The translations under genes were made by a program, and so were the position numbers. This document shows positions 6,971-14,664 of a DNA stretch of 27,249 nucleotides, one piece after another. The first letter of the stretch is position 1. Every line of letters begins with the position of its first letter. The DNA is from Clostridiales bacterium. GTDB lineage: Bacteria > Bacillota > Clostridia > Oscillospirales > CAG-272. The DNA is taken from the NCBI GenBank assembly GCA_003522145.1, contig DPGD01000021.1, positions 44,192-71,440 of the forward strand, read 5' to 3'. Under the pieces are notes generated by a model. It was given only the letters and a program-made list of their open reading frames with translations. It was not told where the DNA came from and made no database searches.

Positions 6971-7029
6971 TTACTTTTTTGCAGTTTCACCTTTACTTTT
7001 TGCTTGATTTGTGGTATAATAAGTAAAGG
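6968..7029 (+). promoter_or_regulatory. Operator-like repeats around the Fic promoter
   Basis: CCTTTACTT occurs twice in direct orientation (6968-6976 and 6990-6998, 22 bp apart) and once inverted as AAGTAAAGG (7021-7029). The second copy contains the -35 hexamer and the inverted copy begins immediately after the -10. This is the placement expected for an operator bound by the HTH domain of the gene's own product. Confidence 0.6.
6992..7020 (+). promoter_or_regulatory. Sigma-A promoter for the Fic gene
   Basis: TTTACT (6992-6997), a 17-bp spacer and a consensus TATAAT (7015-7020). Transcription would start about 7027, leaving a short leader with AAGGTG as RBS before the ATG at 7050. Confidence 0.8.
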
Positions 7030-7049
7030 AAAAGAAAGAAGGTGATTTC

Positions 7050-7961
7050 ATGACTTCTTATGACGGGCTTCTCCGAAAGCTGGAGGAGAAGGGACTGACC
7101 AAAACGGATCTAACCGAGAAGCTTGGCATTTCTTCCCGCACAGTGGCAAAAATCAGCCGCGGGGAAAAGATTGCCGATCATGTGCTGAAAAAGATTGCAG
7201 ATTTCCTCGGCTGTAAGGCAGAAGAGCTTTGCCGTTCTGTTTCCGATAATGCTTTGCTGCAAACGCTTCGGGATGAAAAGAGCATTCGTATGTCGGGCGG
7301 GCTGTATCACGAATTGCAGGTGCGGATGACCTACAACTCCAACCACATCGAAGGAAGCAAGCTAAGCGAGGATCAGACCCGACTGATATTCGAAACCAAT
7401 ACGGTGGATGTCGGTGAAGGGATTCCCGTAGATGATATTATTGAAACCGTCAATCACTTCCGCACCATTGACTATGTGATCGATGTTGCGGAAGAGCCTC
7501 TTACAGAGAGCATCGTCAAGGAGCTCCACCGCATTCTGAAGCAAAGCACCAAAGATGCCACGCTGTCCTGGTTCGCGGTCGGTGACTATAAGAAAAGACC
7601 CAATGTAGTTGGCGGCAGAGAGACAGTAAAGCCGAAGGATGTCCCGGTCCGTATGAAAGCATTACTGGATGACTATGCTGCATTGCCTACCGTTACCGTC
7701 AATGACATCATTCGGTTTCATTACAGTTTTGAACGGATTCATCCGTTCCAGGACGGCAACGGCAGAGTCGGGCGTTTGGTTGCACTCAAAGAATGCCTGC
7801 GGTACGGAATCGTGCCGTTTATCATTGAGGATTCCAAAAAGATGTTTTATTACAGAGGTCTTTCGGAATGGGAACAGGAGCCGGGGTATCTGACGGACAC
7901 CTGCCTTGACGGACAGGACACATTCCGAAAGTTGATGGCGATGTTTGATATCCGGCTGTGA
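7050..7961 (+). CDS. HTH-Fic domain protein (putative AMPylator)
   Basis: 303 residues. Residues 1-65 are a Cro/C1-type helix-turn-helix (TKTDLTEKLGISSRTVAKIS). The rest is a Fic domain with the active site HPFQDGNGRVGR beginning at His231, a full match to HxFx(D/E)GNGRxxR. The inhibitory motif SNHIEG lies at 97-102, before the active site, so this is a class II Fic protein with a built-in inhibitory helix. Fic proteins transfer AMP (or other nucleotide groups) to protein hydroxyls, and many act as toxins or in phage-host conflict. The gene faces against the surrounding late operon, sits between the HNH and small terminase genes and has its own promoter, so it looks like a cargo gene (moron). 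The HTH domain probably binds the repeats in its promoter. No separate antitoxin gene is visible. Confidence 0.9.
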   Translation: MTSYDGLLRKLEEKGLTKTDLTEKLGISSRTVAKISRGEKIADHVLKKIADFLGCKAEELCRSVSDNALLQTLRDEKSIRMSGGLYHELQVRMTYNSNHIEGSKLSEDQTRLIFETNTVDVGEGIPVDDIIETVNHFRTIDYVIDVAEEPLTESIVKELHRILKQSTKDATLSWFAVGDYKKRPNVVGGRETVKPKDVPVRMKALLDDYAALPTVTVNDIIRFHYSFERIHPFQDGNGRVGRLVALKECLRYGIVPFIIEDSKKMFYYRGLSEWEQEPGYLTDTCLDGQDTFRKLMAMFDIRL

Positions 7962-7969
7962 GCGCTTTT

Positions 7970-8004
7970 GAGCGGTTCGTGTTATGATTGTAATACGAAC
8001 CGCT
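7970..8004. repeat. Inverted repeat between convergent Fic and HNH genes
   Basis: GAGCGGTTCGT (7970-7980) and ACGAACCGCTC (7994-8004) form a perfect 11-bp stem with a 13-nt loop. It fills the gap between the two convergent stop codons. There is no T-run on either side, so it may be a weak bidirectional terminator or an RNA-stabilising stem. Confidence 0.6.
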
Positions 8005-8352
8005 CTATCTGTCCCCGATTTCACGGTGAATTTTATTGTGGCAGGAACGGCAAAGAGACATCAGGTTTGATGTGCTGTGGTTGCCTCCGCAGGATACGGG
8101 AAGAATGTGATGCACTTCCTCTGCTGGAGCGGTTCTGCCCTCGGTCAAACATTTTTCGCACAGCGGGTGCGAGGCAATATAACGGTCACGGATGCGTTTC
8201 CATGCGCGTCCGTATTTTTTATTGATGTCGGGAGAACGCCCGTATTTGTCGTACTGTTTTTTCGCCGGTGCCTGGTGTTCCTCACAGTACTGTCCGTTAC
8301 ACAGATTCGGACAGCCGGGGAACGAACACGGCTTTTTGGGTTTTGTCGGCAA
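8005..8352 (-). CDS. Phage HNH endonuclease
   Basis: 115 residues from a TTG at 8352, chosen because AAAGGAG precedes it at the right distance and the next residues, PTKPKKPCSFPGC, start the family. Two zinc-binding pairs (CxxxxC with YCEEH, and CEKC...CRSC) frame the HNH core VHHILPVSCGGNH...NLMSLCRSCHNKIH. In HK97-like and cos phages this nuclease works with the terminase at the cos site and is usually adjacent to TerS. Here 1.1 kb containing the Fic gene intervenes. The gene appears intact. Confidence 0.9.
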   Translation of the reverse strand: MPTKPKKPCSFPGCPNLCNGQYCEEHQAPAKKQYDKYGRSPDINKKYGRAWKRIRDRYIASHPLCEKCLTEGRTAPAEEVHHILPVSCGGNHSTSNLMSLCRSCHNKIHREIGDR

Positions 8353-8374
8353 GGTTCTGTCTCCTTTCGGGTAT

Positions 8375-8413
8375 AACAAAAGCCACTCACGCTTTTCCGT
8401 GAATGGCTCTTGT
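8375..8413 (-). terminator. Terminator after the DUF4143 ATPase gene
   Basis: On the minus strand, AGCCATTCAC (8399-8408 as reverse complement) pairs with GTGAGTGGCT (8381-8390) across an 8-nt loop, followed by TTTTGTT. It closes the ATPase unit and separates it from the HNH gene. Confidence 0.65.
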
Positions 8414-8427
8414 ATATCGGTATTTCT

Positions 8428-9714
8428 TTAGTTTTTCAATGCTGTGATCGGTACAACGAATATGCCGTCAGGACGGACATATGCCGCATTGGAAAGCCCG
8501 CAGATGACGCAAAGGATGGCAGGGGCGATGCCGCCTTCCTGCTCAATGCTGTTACGCAGTGCGACCAGTTCCGTTGCAGCTTTGTCAATCTGATTTGCAC
8601 CGAGTTTGATTTCAAATGCGCACCATCTTCCGTCCTCCAGTTCAATCACTGCGTCAATTTCCTTGTTGTTGTAGTCCTGATAGTGAAACAGATTTGCACC
8701 AAAGGATTCGGCATAAATTTTCAAATCGCGTTCTACCAAAGCCTCAAACAGGAATCCAAAGGTTTCAAGATTGCCAATCAGTCGATCCGGGGTCGCTTTG
8801 AGCAGGGCACAGGCAAGTGCCGGATCGCAAAAGTGCCTTTTCTCCGCTTGCTTCACACGGACAGATGAACGGATGTTGGCGGAAAACGGCGGCTGATTAT
8901 CCAGCAGAAACAGGCGGTCAAAGACATCCAGATAGGTGGTCACCGTGTCTGCATCAATGGTTTCATCATCGAATTCACGGATGTCATTCAGCAGTTTCTT
9001 CTTGGTGGCTGTGGTGCTTTCATTCCGTGCGAGTGAATGCAGCAGAAGCCGCATTTTTGCCACATCGTATTTTTTGTCATCAATGCGCTGGGAATCGTCG
9101 TCAAGAATTGCATCCAGGTAAGACTGCGGCAGTAAAGAAGCGTCTTCCTGTGCAACATTCAGATTTCCGGGCCAACCTCCGCGCACCGTATAATTCGCAA
9201 GGTCGCGCAAATCAACCTCACCGGTCAGGGCAGGTGTTAGTTTTCCGTTGCAAAGGTCTTCCAAGGATACCGCGCCGCTGGATTCTCCCGATTCATACAG
9301 GGACATCGTTCGCATACGGAGTTTTCCGATTCTGCCGGCGCCGCTGTGAAGAACGCCCTTGCGCTTCGGGGTGGAAGAACCGGTCAAAATAAACTGTCCT
9401 TTTTCGGCGCGCCTGTCAACCGTATACCGAACAGCGTCCCAAATCGGGGGAACCTCCTGCCATTCGTCCAACAGTCTGGGCGTTTCGCCTTCCAAAACCA
9501 AAGAGGGGGACATTTCTGCCAGTTTTCGGTTCTGAAAATTGTTTGCAGGATCACCGATCAGAAACTCGCTGTTGCTGTGGTGAGAAGAAGTCCATGTTTT
9601 TCCGCACCACTTCGGACCTTCTATGCAGACCGCACCGAAAGTTGACAGGTATTTCGCTACGGTTTTATCGATGATGCGCGGCTTATATTTTGACTGTTCT
9701 GCGATTTTATTCAT
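8428..9714 (-). CDS. AAA-family ATPase with DUF4143 domain
   Basis: 428 residues from the ATG at 9714 (GGAGGG 8 bp upstream). The P-loop GPKWCGKT is at 33-40 and a Walker B-like RLLDEWQEVP is around 80-89, then FILTGSS (sensor), as in the AAA_14 family. A DUF4143 C-terminal domain follows, with HYQDYNNKEIDAVIE and WCAFEIKLG, an arrangement resembling a PD-(D/E)xK nuclease core (D...ExK). These proteins are widespread in bacteria and their function is unsettled. The gene has its own sigma-A promoter and terminator and sits between the late-regulator and HNH genes, so it is probably cargo rather than part of the lytic programme. A defence or fitness role is conceivable, with no direct evidence. 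Confidence 0.85.
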   Translation of the reverse strand: MNKIAEQSKYKPRIIDKTVAKYLSTFGAVCIEGPKWCGKTWTSSHHSNSEFLIGDPANNFQNRKLAEMSPSLVLEGETPRLLDEWQEVPPIWDAVRYTVDRRAEKGQFILTGSSTPKRKGVLHSGAGRIGKLRMRTMSLYESGESSGAVSLEDLCNGKLTPALTGEVDLRDLANYTVRGGWPGNLNVAQEDASLLPQSYLDAILDDDSQRIDDKKYDVAKMRLLLHSLARNESTTATKKKLLNDIREFDDETIDADTVTTYLDVFDRLFLLDNQPPFSANIRSSVRVKQAEKRHFCDPALACALLKATPDRLIGNLETFGFLFEALVERDLKIYAESFGANLFHYQDYNNKEIDAVIELEDGRWCAFEIKLGANQIDKAATELVALRNSIEQEGGIAPAILCVICGLSNAAYVRPDGIFVVPITALKN

Positions 9715-9747
9715 AATAGCATCCCTCCGAATCCGATTCATACCTAT

Positions 9748-9776
9748 ATTATACCTCATTCCTAACGGTTTTGCAA
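9748..9776 (-). promoter_or_regulatory. Sigma-A promoter of the DUF4143 ATPase gene
   Basis: On the minus strand, TTGCAA (9771-9776), a 17-bp spacer and TATAAT (9748-9753), with the RBS about 20 bp further on. It would produce a very short leader. Confidence 0.8.
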
Positions 9777-9881
9777 GACAATTCCGTGAAATTTTTATTT
9801 TTCATTCGGCATAATTTTGGATTACCGTTCGGCGTGATTCGATAGAAGCGGCTGCGTTATGAAAAAAGCCGAAAAGACAGA

Positions 9882-9911
9882 AGCCCTCACGGGATTTCTC
9901 CCGTAAAGGCT
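9882..9911. repeat. Hairpin in the late-control intergenic region
   Basis: AGCC (9882-9885) and ACGGGA (9889-9894) pair with TCCCGT (9899-9904) and GGCT (9908-9911) around a TTTC loop with a symmetric 3-nt internal bulge. It lies in the 272-bp gap between the ATPase start and the DUF1492 stop. T-tracts on either strand are poor, so a terminator is possible but not clear. Confidence 0.45.
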
Positions 9912-9956
9912 CCGGTTTCATTCTTGTTTCGCATGATAAGTATATCATACTGCGGT

Positions 9957-9982
9957 TGTTGCACCGTGTTGCATTTGTTGCA
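9957..9982 (-). promoter_or_regulatory. Three TGTTGCA iterons, candidate late-promoter control site
   Basis: TGTTGCA at 9957-9963, 9967-9973 and 9976-9982 (TGCAACA on the coding strand), spaced 10 and 9 bp so that they lie on nearly one DNA face. Downstream on the minus strand is TATGATATACTTATCAT, with a TATACT candidate -10 inside an ATGATA/TATCAT palindrome (9933-9948). The site sits just after the stop of the DUF1492 regulator and before the late genes, the usual place for a late promoter. Confidence 0.5.
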
Positions 9983-9986
9983 AGTT

Positions 9987-10412
9987 TCAGATGACAATCG
10001 GATTTTCGGGAACTTTGACATGGGTCAGTGCCTTGCAGTACCACCGGAAGGCGGTCGTTCTGTCCGCACACATCAGGTCGCCGATTTTCTCAAAGGTATA
10101 GTTGAGAAGGCAGCGGTAACGGAGAACGGTCTGCTCGTCCCGGTCGGGAAGTTCTTCGATGACCGTTCGAATCTGCCTTTTGAGGTCTACAAGACGGTCA
10201 ACCTCCACATCGATATGGCGCTCCAAATCCATGATTTTGACAAGACACCGTACAAACGGCGGATCTGTCGGACGGGAGCCGCCGGTCTTTTCCTCCCAGG
10301 AAGGGGAGGATACACTGCTTGCCATCTCACGGAGCCGTGCGACTTCCTCAAGATTTGCGTTGATGCGCTGGTCAAGGCGGTATGCCTGACCGAGATATTC
10401 TTTTGCCGTCAT
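9987..10412 (-). CDS. DUF1492 late transcription regulator (sigma region 4-like)
   Basis: 141 residues. The N-terminus MTAKEYLGQAYRLDQRIN is the standard start of DUF1492 proteins. The C-terminus (ELPDRDEQTVLRYRCLLNYT, then FEKIGDLMCADRTTAFRW) is a sigma-70 region 4-like helix-turn-helix similar to ArpU/RinA-type late activators. The gene is the last of the early operon. Its ATG overlaps the upstream stop (ATGA), with AAGGAGG before it. Its position next to the late region and the iterons just beyond its stop suggest that it activates transcription of HNH-terminase and structural genes. That activity is inferred from family and position. Confidence 0.8.
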   Translation of the reverse strand: MTAKEYLGQAYRLDQRINANLEEVARLREMASSVSSPSWEEKTGGSRPTDPPFVRCLVKIMDLERHIDVEVDRLVDLKRQIRTVIEELPDRDEQTVLRYRCLLNYTFEKIGDLMCADRTTAFRWYCKALTHVKVPENPIVI

Positions 10413-10639
10413 TCGGAAACCTCCTTCCGGATTCTGTCCATGATATATTCGCCGTCAAGGGCGGTCAGGCTTCTGTACCACGCGGAGCGGAAGAACGCTT
10501 CCAACTCCGTCAGTTCGGCATCCGGTGTTCCGGTGCTGCGGTATCGGCGAAGATAGCGCCTGTACGCTCTTCTGTAATCCTTGCACGCCTGAATGACAAT
10601 GGCGTTTGCTATGTTTTCATACGGTTCGTAATGTTCCAA
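10409..10639 (-). CDS. Conserved small phage protein
   Basis: 76 residues with a TTG start (GGAG six bases upstream). The sequence is rich in Arg and Tyr (CKDYRRAYRRYLRRYR) and has a C-terminal FFRSAWYRSLTALDGEY segment that recurs in small proteins encoded just before DUF1492 in Clostridia phages. Function is unknown. It is probably helical and RNA- or DNA-binding by charge. It overlaps the helicase gene by 23 bp and the DUF1492 start by 4 bp. Confidence 0.7.
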   Translation of the reverse strand: MEHYEPYENIANAIVIQACKDYRRAYRRYLRRYRSTGTPDAELTELEAFFRSAWYRSLTALDGEYIMDRIRKEVSE

Positions 10640-11993
10640 ATGATACTCCTTTCAACATGACCCTTACGGCATCAATCAGGGAATTCTGCGACCGTTCTTT
10701 CCGGTCCAGGGCTTTCAGCATCAATTCATCTACGGTGCCTTCGGCTACGATGCGATGGATGACGACTGTTTTTGCGGTCTGCCCCTGCCGCCACAGCCGT
10801 GCGTTCGTTTGCAGGTATAACTCCAGGCTCCAGGTCAGCCCGAACCATATCAGCGTGGAACCGCCTGCCTGAAGGTTGAGTCCGTGTCCTGCGGAAGCCG
10901 GATGAATGACTGCCACGGGGATTTTTCCGGCATTCCAATCCGAGATGTCTGCCGATGTCCGGATTTCCCGCACGCAAAACCGCGCCCGGATGCGTTCCAG
11001 GTCGTGCCGGTACCAGTACGCCACCAGAACCGGTTTGCCGTTTGCGGCTTCAATCAGATCTTCCAGCGCATCCAGTTTCCGGTCATGTATGCGGTGAACG
11101 GTTTTGTCTTCACCGTATACGGCACCGTTTGCCATCTGGGACAGCTTGTTCGAGAGGGAGGCGGCATTGGAAGCGTCGATTTCGTCCTCTCCGAGCGAAA
11201 GAATTAAATCGTTCCGGAGCGTGTCGTATTTCTGCCTTTCTTCCTCGGAGAGGGAGACGGTCACATCGTTGAAGATACATTCCGGCATATCCAGGTGGTC
11301 TACCGCTTTCATGGAAACGGTGATGTCGGATATTTGCCTGTAAATGGCATCTTCCGCACCGGGGAGCGGTTTGTAAGAATAGACGGTCATCCCGTTCCGT
11401 TTGTCCGGCAGAAAGTAGCGGTTCCGGTAATGGGTGATAAAGCGACCGAGCCGTTTGCCAAGGTCAAGAATCCGAAACTCTGCCCACAAGTCCGTCAGCC
11501 CGTTCCCGGCAGGGGTTCCCGTCAGCCCGACAGTCCGCTTGACCGTGGGTCTGACACGCAGAAGACTCCGGAAGCGTTTTGCCTGATAGGACTTGAAGGA
11601 CGAGAGCTCGTCAATGACAATCATATCGAAGTCAAAGGGAAAGCCGCTTTCCTCAATCAGCCAGGATACATTTTCCCGGTTGATCAGGTAAATGTGGGCT
11701 TTCTTCCGCAGTGCTGCCTCCCGCTCGGAAACGCTGCCGATGACGGTGGCGTAGGTAAAGCATTTGAGATGGTCCCATTTCTGTAGTTCTGCCGTCCAGG
11801 TATCCCGTGCTACACGGAGCGGAGCAATAACCAGGACCTTGGCGATTTCAAAGCGGTCAAGGCACAGGTCGAGAAGCGCCGTCAGCGTAATGACGCTTTT
11901 TCCAAGTCCCATGTCCAGAAATACAGCAGCTTCGGGATGCCCGACAATGAAATCGGTGGCATAGGTTTGGTAGTTATGAGGACTGTATTTCAT
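10617..11993 (-). CDS. SNF2-family DEAD-like helicase
   Basis: 458 residues from the ATG at 11993 (GGAGGG upstream). The longer frame to 12032 lacks an RBS. Motifs: Q-like PHNYQ, Walker A FLDMGLGKS (25-33), VLVIAPLRV (Ia), Walker B VIDELSSFK, LTGTPAGNG (III), HPASAGHGLNLQ (V) and QTNARLWRQGQ (VI). This is the compact SNF2-like ATPase of phage replication modules, a double-stranded DNA translocase or helicase. It lies between a VRR-NUC nuclease (overlap 20 bp) and the late regulator. In related phages the pair may act in recombination or replication restart. Confidence 0.9.
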   Translation of the reverse strand: MKYSPHNYQTYATDFIVGHPEAAVFLDMGLGKSVITLTALLDLCLDRFEIAKVLVIAPLRVARDTWTAELQKWDHLKCFTYATVIGSVSEREAALRKKAHIYLINRENVSWLIEESGFPFDFDMIVIDELSSFKSYQAKRFRSLLRVRPTVKRTVGLTGTPAGNGLTDLWAEFRILDLGKRLGRFITHYRNRYFLPDKRNGMTVYSYKPLPGAEDAIYRQISDITVSMKAVDHLDMPECIFNDVTVSLSEEERQKYDTLRNDLILSLGEDEIDASNAASLSNKLSQMANGAVYGEDKTVHRIHDRKLDALEDLIEAANGKPVLVAYWYRHDLERIRARFCVREIRTSADISDWNAGKIPVAVIHPASAGHGLNLQAGGSTLIWFGLTWSLELYLQTNARLWRQGQTAKTVVIHRIVAEGTVDELMLKALDRKERSQNSLIDAVRVMLKGVSFGTLRTV

Positions 11994-12255
11994 CGAGTAT
12001 CCCTCCGATCTGTGAAATGTCATCCAGGACATAGGTTTTGAAACCGAGTTCGGTTAAAAGTCGAAGTCTGGCTCTTTGCTGCGGGCGGGGAACTTTGCCG
12101 GGGGCTTTAACTTCCACAAAACCGATATGCCCGCCCGGCAACAGAACGGCTCTGTCCGGCATGCCGTCAAAGCCGGGGCTGACGAACTTGACTGCCAGAC
12201 CGCCCCGCCCCTTTGCATCCGCAATCAGTTTTTGTTCTGTGTGTTTCTCTCTCAT
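11974..12255 (-). CDS. VRR-NUC domain nuclease
   Basis: 93 residues from the ATG at 12255 (AGGAGCTTTTT before it), preferred to an upstream in-frame ATG without an RBS. The VRR-NUC core is clear: EQKLIADAKGRGG, GMPDRAVLLPGG, HIGFVEVKAPGK and QQRARLRLL, with catalytic residues D (PDR) and ExK (EVK) of the PD-(D/E)xK fold. Stand-alone phage versions are predicted to resolve branched DNA or cut flaps, as in FAN1-related enzymes. It is coupled to the helicase gene by a 20-bp overlap. Confidence 0.9.
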   Translation of the reverse strand: MREKHTEQKLIADAKGRGGLAVKFVSPGFDGMPDRAVLLPGGHIGFVEVKAPGKVPRPQQRARLRLLTELGFKTYVLDDISQIGGILDEIQSS

Positions 12256-12396
12256 AAAAAGCTCCTTTACAGGTGTTTTGACTGTCATGTTGCAGTCTGC
12301 CGCAGTCGTTTACAGAACTTTTTCTTATACTGATTTTTTTGCTTCTAAGAAAAGTTTTGTATATGACCGTCAGCGACCGCAACATCAGTCCTTCCG

Positions 12397-14664
12397 TCAT
12401 TGCAGAAAGTCCTCAAAATCTCCGCCGTCTGCCTTGAGCCGCAGTCCTTTTATGAATTTGCGACCGCTCAGGTTCAGCTTCGTAAAACCGGCTTTCTCAA
12501 CGGCAAAGTAGAAATCGGTGGTTGAACGGACATATTCGTTGGTGTCCGTGCAGTAGTTCCGGTAGGCTTGATAAAGGGCACTGGAGCCTTCACGGTAAGA
12601 CGGGGCAATCTCACATCTGTCCTCAAGAAAATGGGTAAACCAGTCGTTCTGTATGCGGTATTCGTCAATTGCCCGCTGTACGCATTCCGGCAGAGTGAAG
12701 TGATAGCCGGCATCGATGACCCTTTTTGCCCCTTCAATTATCCACGCAAGAATGCTTTCTCCGGCGTTGTTGTAAAGGTAGTCTCCGAAATTTTTGATGT
12801 CGTTTTTGCCTTCGATTTTGGCATTGAACGGAATAACGATCAGCCTGCGCCAGATACCGTCGTCCGAGGCGGAGACTCTCGGCAGGTGGTTGGTATACAG
12901 AACGAGCGTGTGACACGGGGTAAAGCTGAACGGATCTTTGTATTTCTTCTCGGCAAAAATGTCATCGGTGGAGCAAAGCTGTTTAACAGTGGAGTCATTG
13001 AGCCGTGCGCCCTCCTGCATTTCTGCCGCAATCAGAAGCCGTTTGCCCTTGGTTTCTGCCATTTCCGGCTTGACATTCCGTCTGCAGCCAACGGTCAGGG
13101 TGTCTGCGGAGATGTTTCCGCTGTAAAGCCCCAGAACCTTGGCGACGGCGTTCCAAAAGGTGGATTTCCCGTTGCGGCCGCTGCCGTATGCGATGATGAG
13201 TGCCTCCAGGAATACCTGACCGATGGCGGCAAGACCGCATATCATCTGCACATAGTCAATGAGTTCCCGGTCGTGGCAGAAAATAAGGTCCAGACAGTCC
13301 TCCCATATTTGCGCTCCCTTAGTGCCGGGGGAGACGGAGGTCATCTTGGTAATGAAGTCCTCCGGGCTGTGTTCTCTTGCACCGTCCAGCCCAAGGCGTA
13401 AATCGTAGGTTGCCGCAGGGGTACAGAGGAGAAACGGATTGCTGTCCAGGTCGCGCGGGCTGATTTCCAACATCGGGCGGGACTCGCGGAGCGTTGAGGT
13501 AATGTTCTTGGAATCCCTGCGGTGCAGAACATATTTGTGATAGGTCTGTGCCTCCAGAAACGCACGGTAGGCTTCCAGCTGTTCCGGATTCATAATGGCT
13601 TCGGCTTTTGCTTTGGTCGTGTTTTTCAGAACATCCTGCCCACCGTTGCCCTCCAGTTTACGGAGCGCGCCGAACAGGTCGGACGATGCTTCCGCCAACT
13701 GTCTGCGGGTCAGTTCATGTGCAACCGCCTGCGCACCCGGTTCGCTTTCCTGCCAGTAGTGCGCATTGTATCGGATAAAATGGGTGGCGGGGGAGTACCG
13801 GAGTTCACCGGAAAAATGCTTTGCCAGCACCTCTGCCTGTCCGACATCCGAGTAGTCGCCGGGTTTGTAGGAAACATCCGAATTGTAAGCCTCCGGCGGG
13901 ATATATCCGTCCTGCCGGCTGACACGGTCAAAGAATTTCTGCGCCGAGTGCCAGACGGTTGCGAGTTCTTTGCCGTCAAGCGGCGGTTTGCATTTTGCCG
14001 CCTGCTCCAGAAAGGCACGGTATGCTTCGTCGGTATTGCCGTACTTCTTGATGACACGGCCGGCAAAGCGGGAGAGGGTAGCATTGCGGCTGCCTTCCCG
14101 TATGACGGCGGGCATATTGCGGGACGGCATATCCGAGTCAAAATCGTCCTCGAAAAACGCAGTCAGGTTGAGCGTTCCTTCGTACAGTTCCGCTTCGGCA
14201 CCAGCTGTACCGAAAAAGAAGCGGGCGGCATCAAGTGCATTGGTGTCAAAATAGGGGAAGACGGTGCTGATGAGTTTTTTCATATTGCTGTAAGCGACGG
14301 CATCCGTCATCGGTTCAATCGGAAAAAGGACATGAAACTTCGGTCTTGCCGCTTTTCCGCTTTTCTCCCGCATATGGGAACGGCTGTAGTGAACGGCGAA
14401 TGTAACACCGGGAAAAGCCGCCTGGACATCTGCCGGCATGATCCAGTCGTTCGGGTTCTCGGAGTGGTCGTTGTCGCAGTCAACCGGCAGGCAGTCGGTT
14501 CCGATGAAGTTGTCGTTGCTCCGGTAGCTGTTCCGGTATTCCGCACAGACATAGTCGTGTCCGACCGCCGCACGGAGGCTGTCCAAATCGGTAACGGTGT
14601 GTCTGTGCGGATAGTAGCAGTTACCCGGATTGCTGGTATAGTCGGAGCTGTAGAGTGTGAACAT
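12397..14664 (-). CDS. Phage primase-helicase, P4/D5 type
   Basis: 755 residues. The N-terminal third contains archaeo-eukaryotic primase-like elements (PVDCDNDHSENP with acidic metal ligands, RPKFHVLFPIEP). The C-terminal half is a superfamily 3 helicase: D5_N region, Walker A YGSGRNGKSTF near residues 493-503, Walker B-like LLIAAEMQEG, and TLVLYTNHLPRV (motif C) followed by IWRRLIVIPF (arginine finger). It would prime and unwind DNA at the phage origin. The start overlaps the stop of the preceding gene (TGATG). It is full length with no sign of decay. A 141-bp gap to the next gene holds no ORF that I can support. Confidence 0.9.
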   Translation of the reverse strand: MFTLYSSDYTSNPGNCYYPHRHTVTDLDSLRAAVGHDYVCAEYRNSYRSNDNFIGTDCLPVDCDNDHSENPNDWIMPADVQAAFPGVTFAVHYSRSHMREKSGKAARPKFHVLFPIEPMTDAVAYSNMKKLISTVFPYFDTNALDAARFFFGTAGAEAELYEGTLNLTAFFEDDFDSDMPSRNMPAVIREGSRNATLSRFAGRVIKKYGNTDEAYRAFLEQAAKCKPPLDGKELATVWHSAQKFFDRVSRQDGYIPPEAYNSDVSYKPGDYSDVGQAEVLAKHFSGELRYSPATHFIRYNAHYWQESEPGAQAVAHELTRRQLAEASSDLFGALRKLEGNGGQDVLKNTTKAKAEAIMNPEQLEAYRAFLEAQTYHKYVLHRRDSKNITSTLRESRPMLEISPRDLDSNPFLLCTPAATYDLRLGLDGAREHSPEDFITKMTSVSPGTKGAQIWEDCLDLIFCHDRELIDYVQMICGLAAIGQVFLEALIIAYGSGRNGKSTFWNAVAKVLGLYSGNISADTLTVGCRRNVKPEMAETKGKRLLIAAEMQEGARLNDSTVKQLCSTDDIFAEKKYKDPFSFTPCHTLVLYTNHLPRVSASDDGIWRRLIVIPFNAKIEGKNDIKNFGDYLYNNAGESILAWIIEGAKRVIDAGYHFTLPECVQRAIDEYRIQNDWFTHFLEDRCEIAPSYREGSSALYQAYRNYCTDTNEYVRSTTDFYFAVEKAGFTKLNLSGRKFIKGLRLKADGGDFEDFLQ

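Noticed and set aside
7050..7961. Fic-antitoxin pair
   Set aside because: No separate antitoxin gene adjoins it. The inhibitory motif SNHIEG is inside the same protein, so it is a self-regulated class II Fic protein.
9882..9911. Terminator of the early operon
   Set aside because: The stem is good but interrupted and neither side has a clear T-run, so it was listed only as a hairpin.
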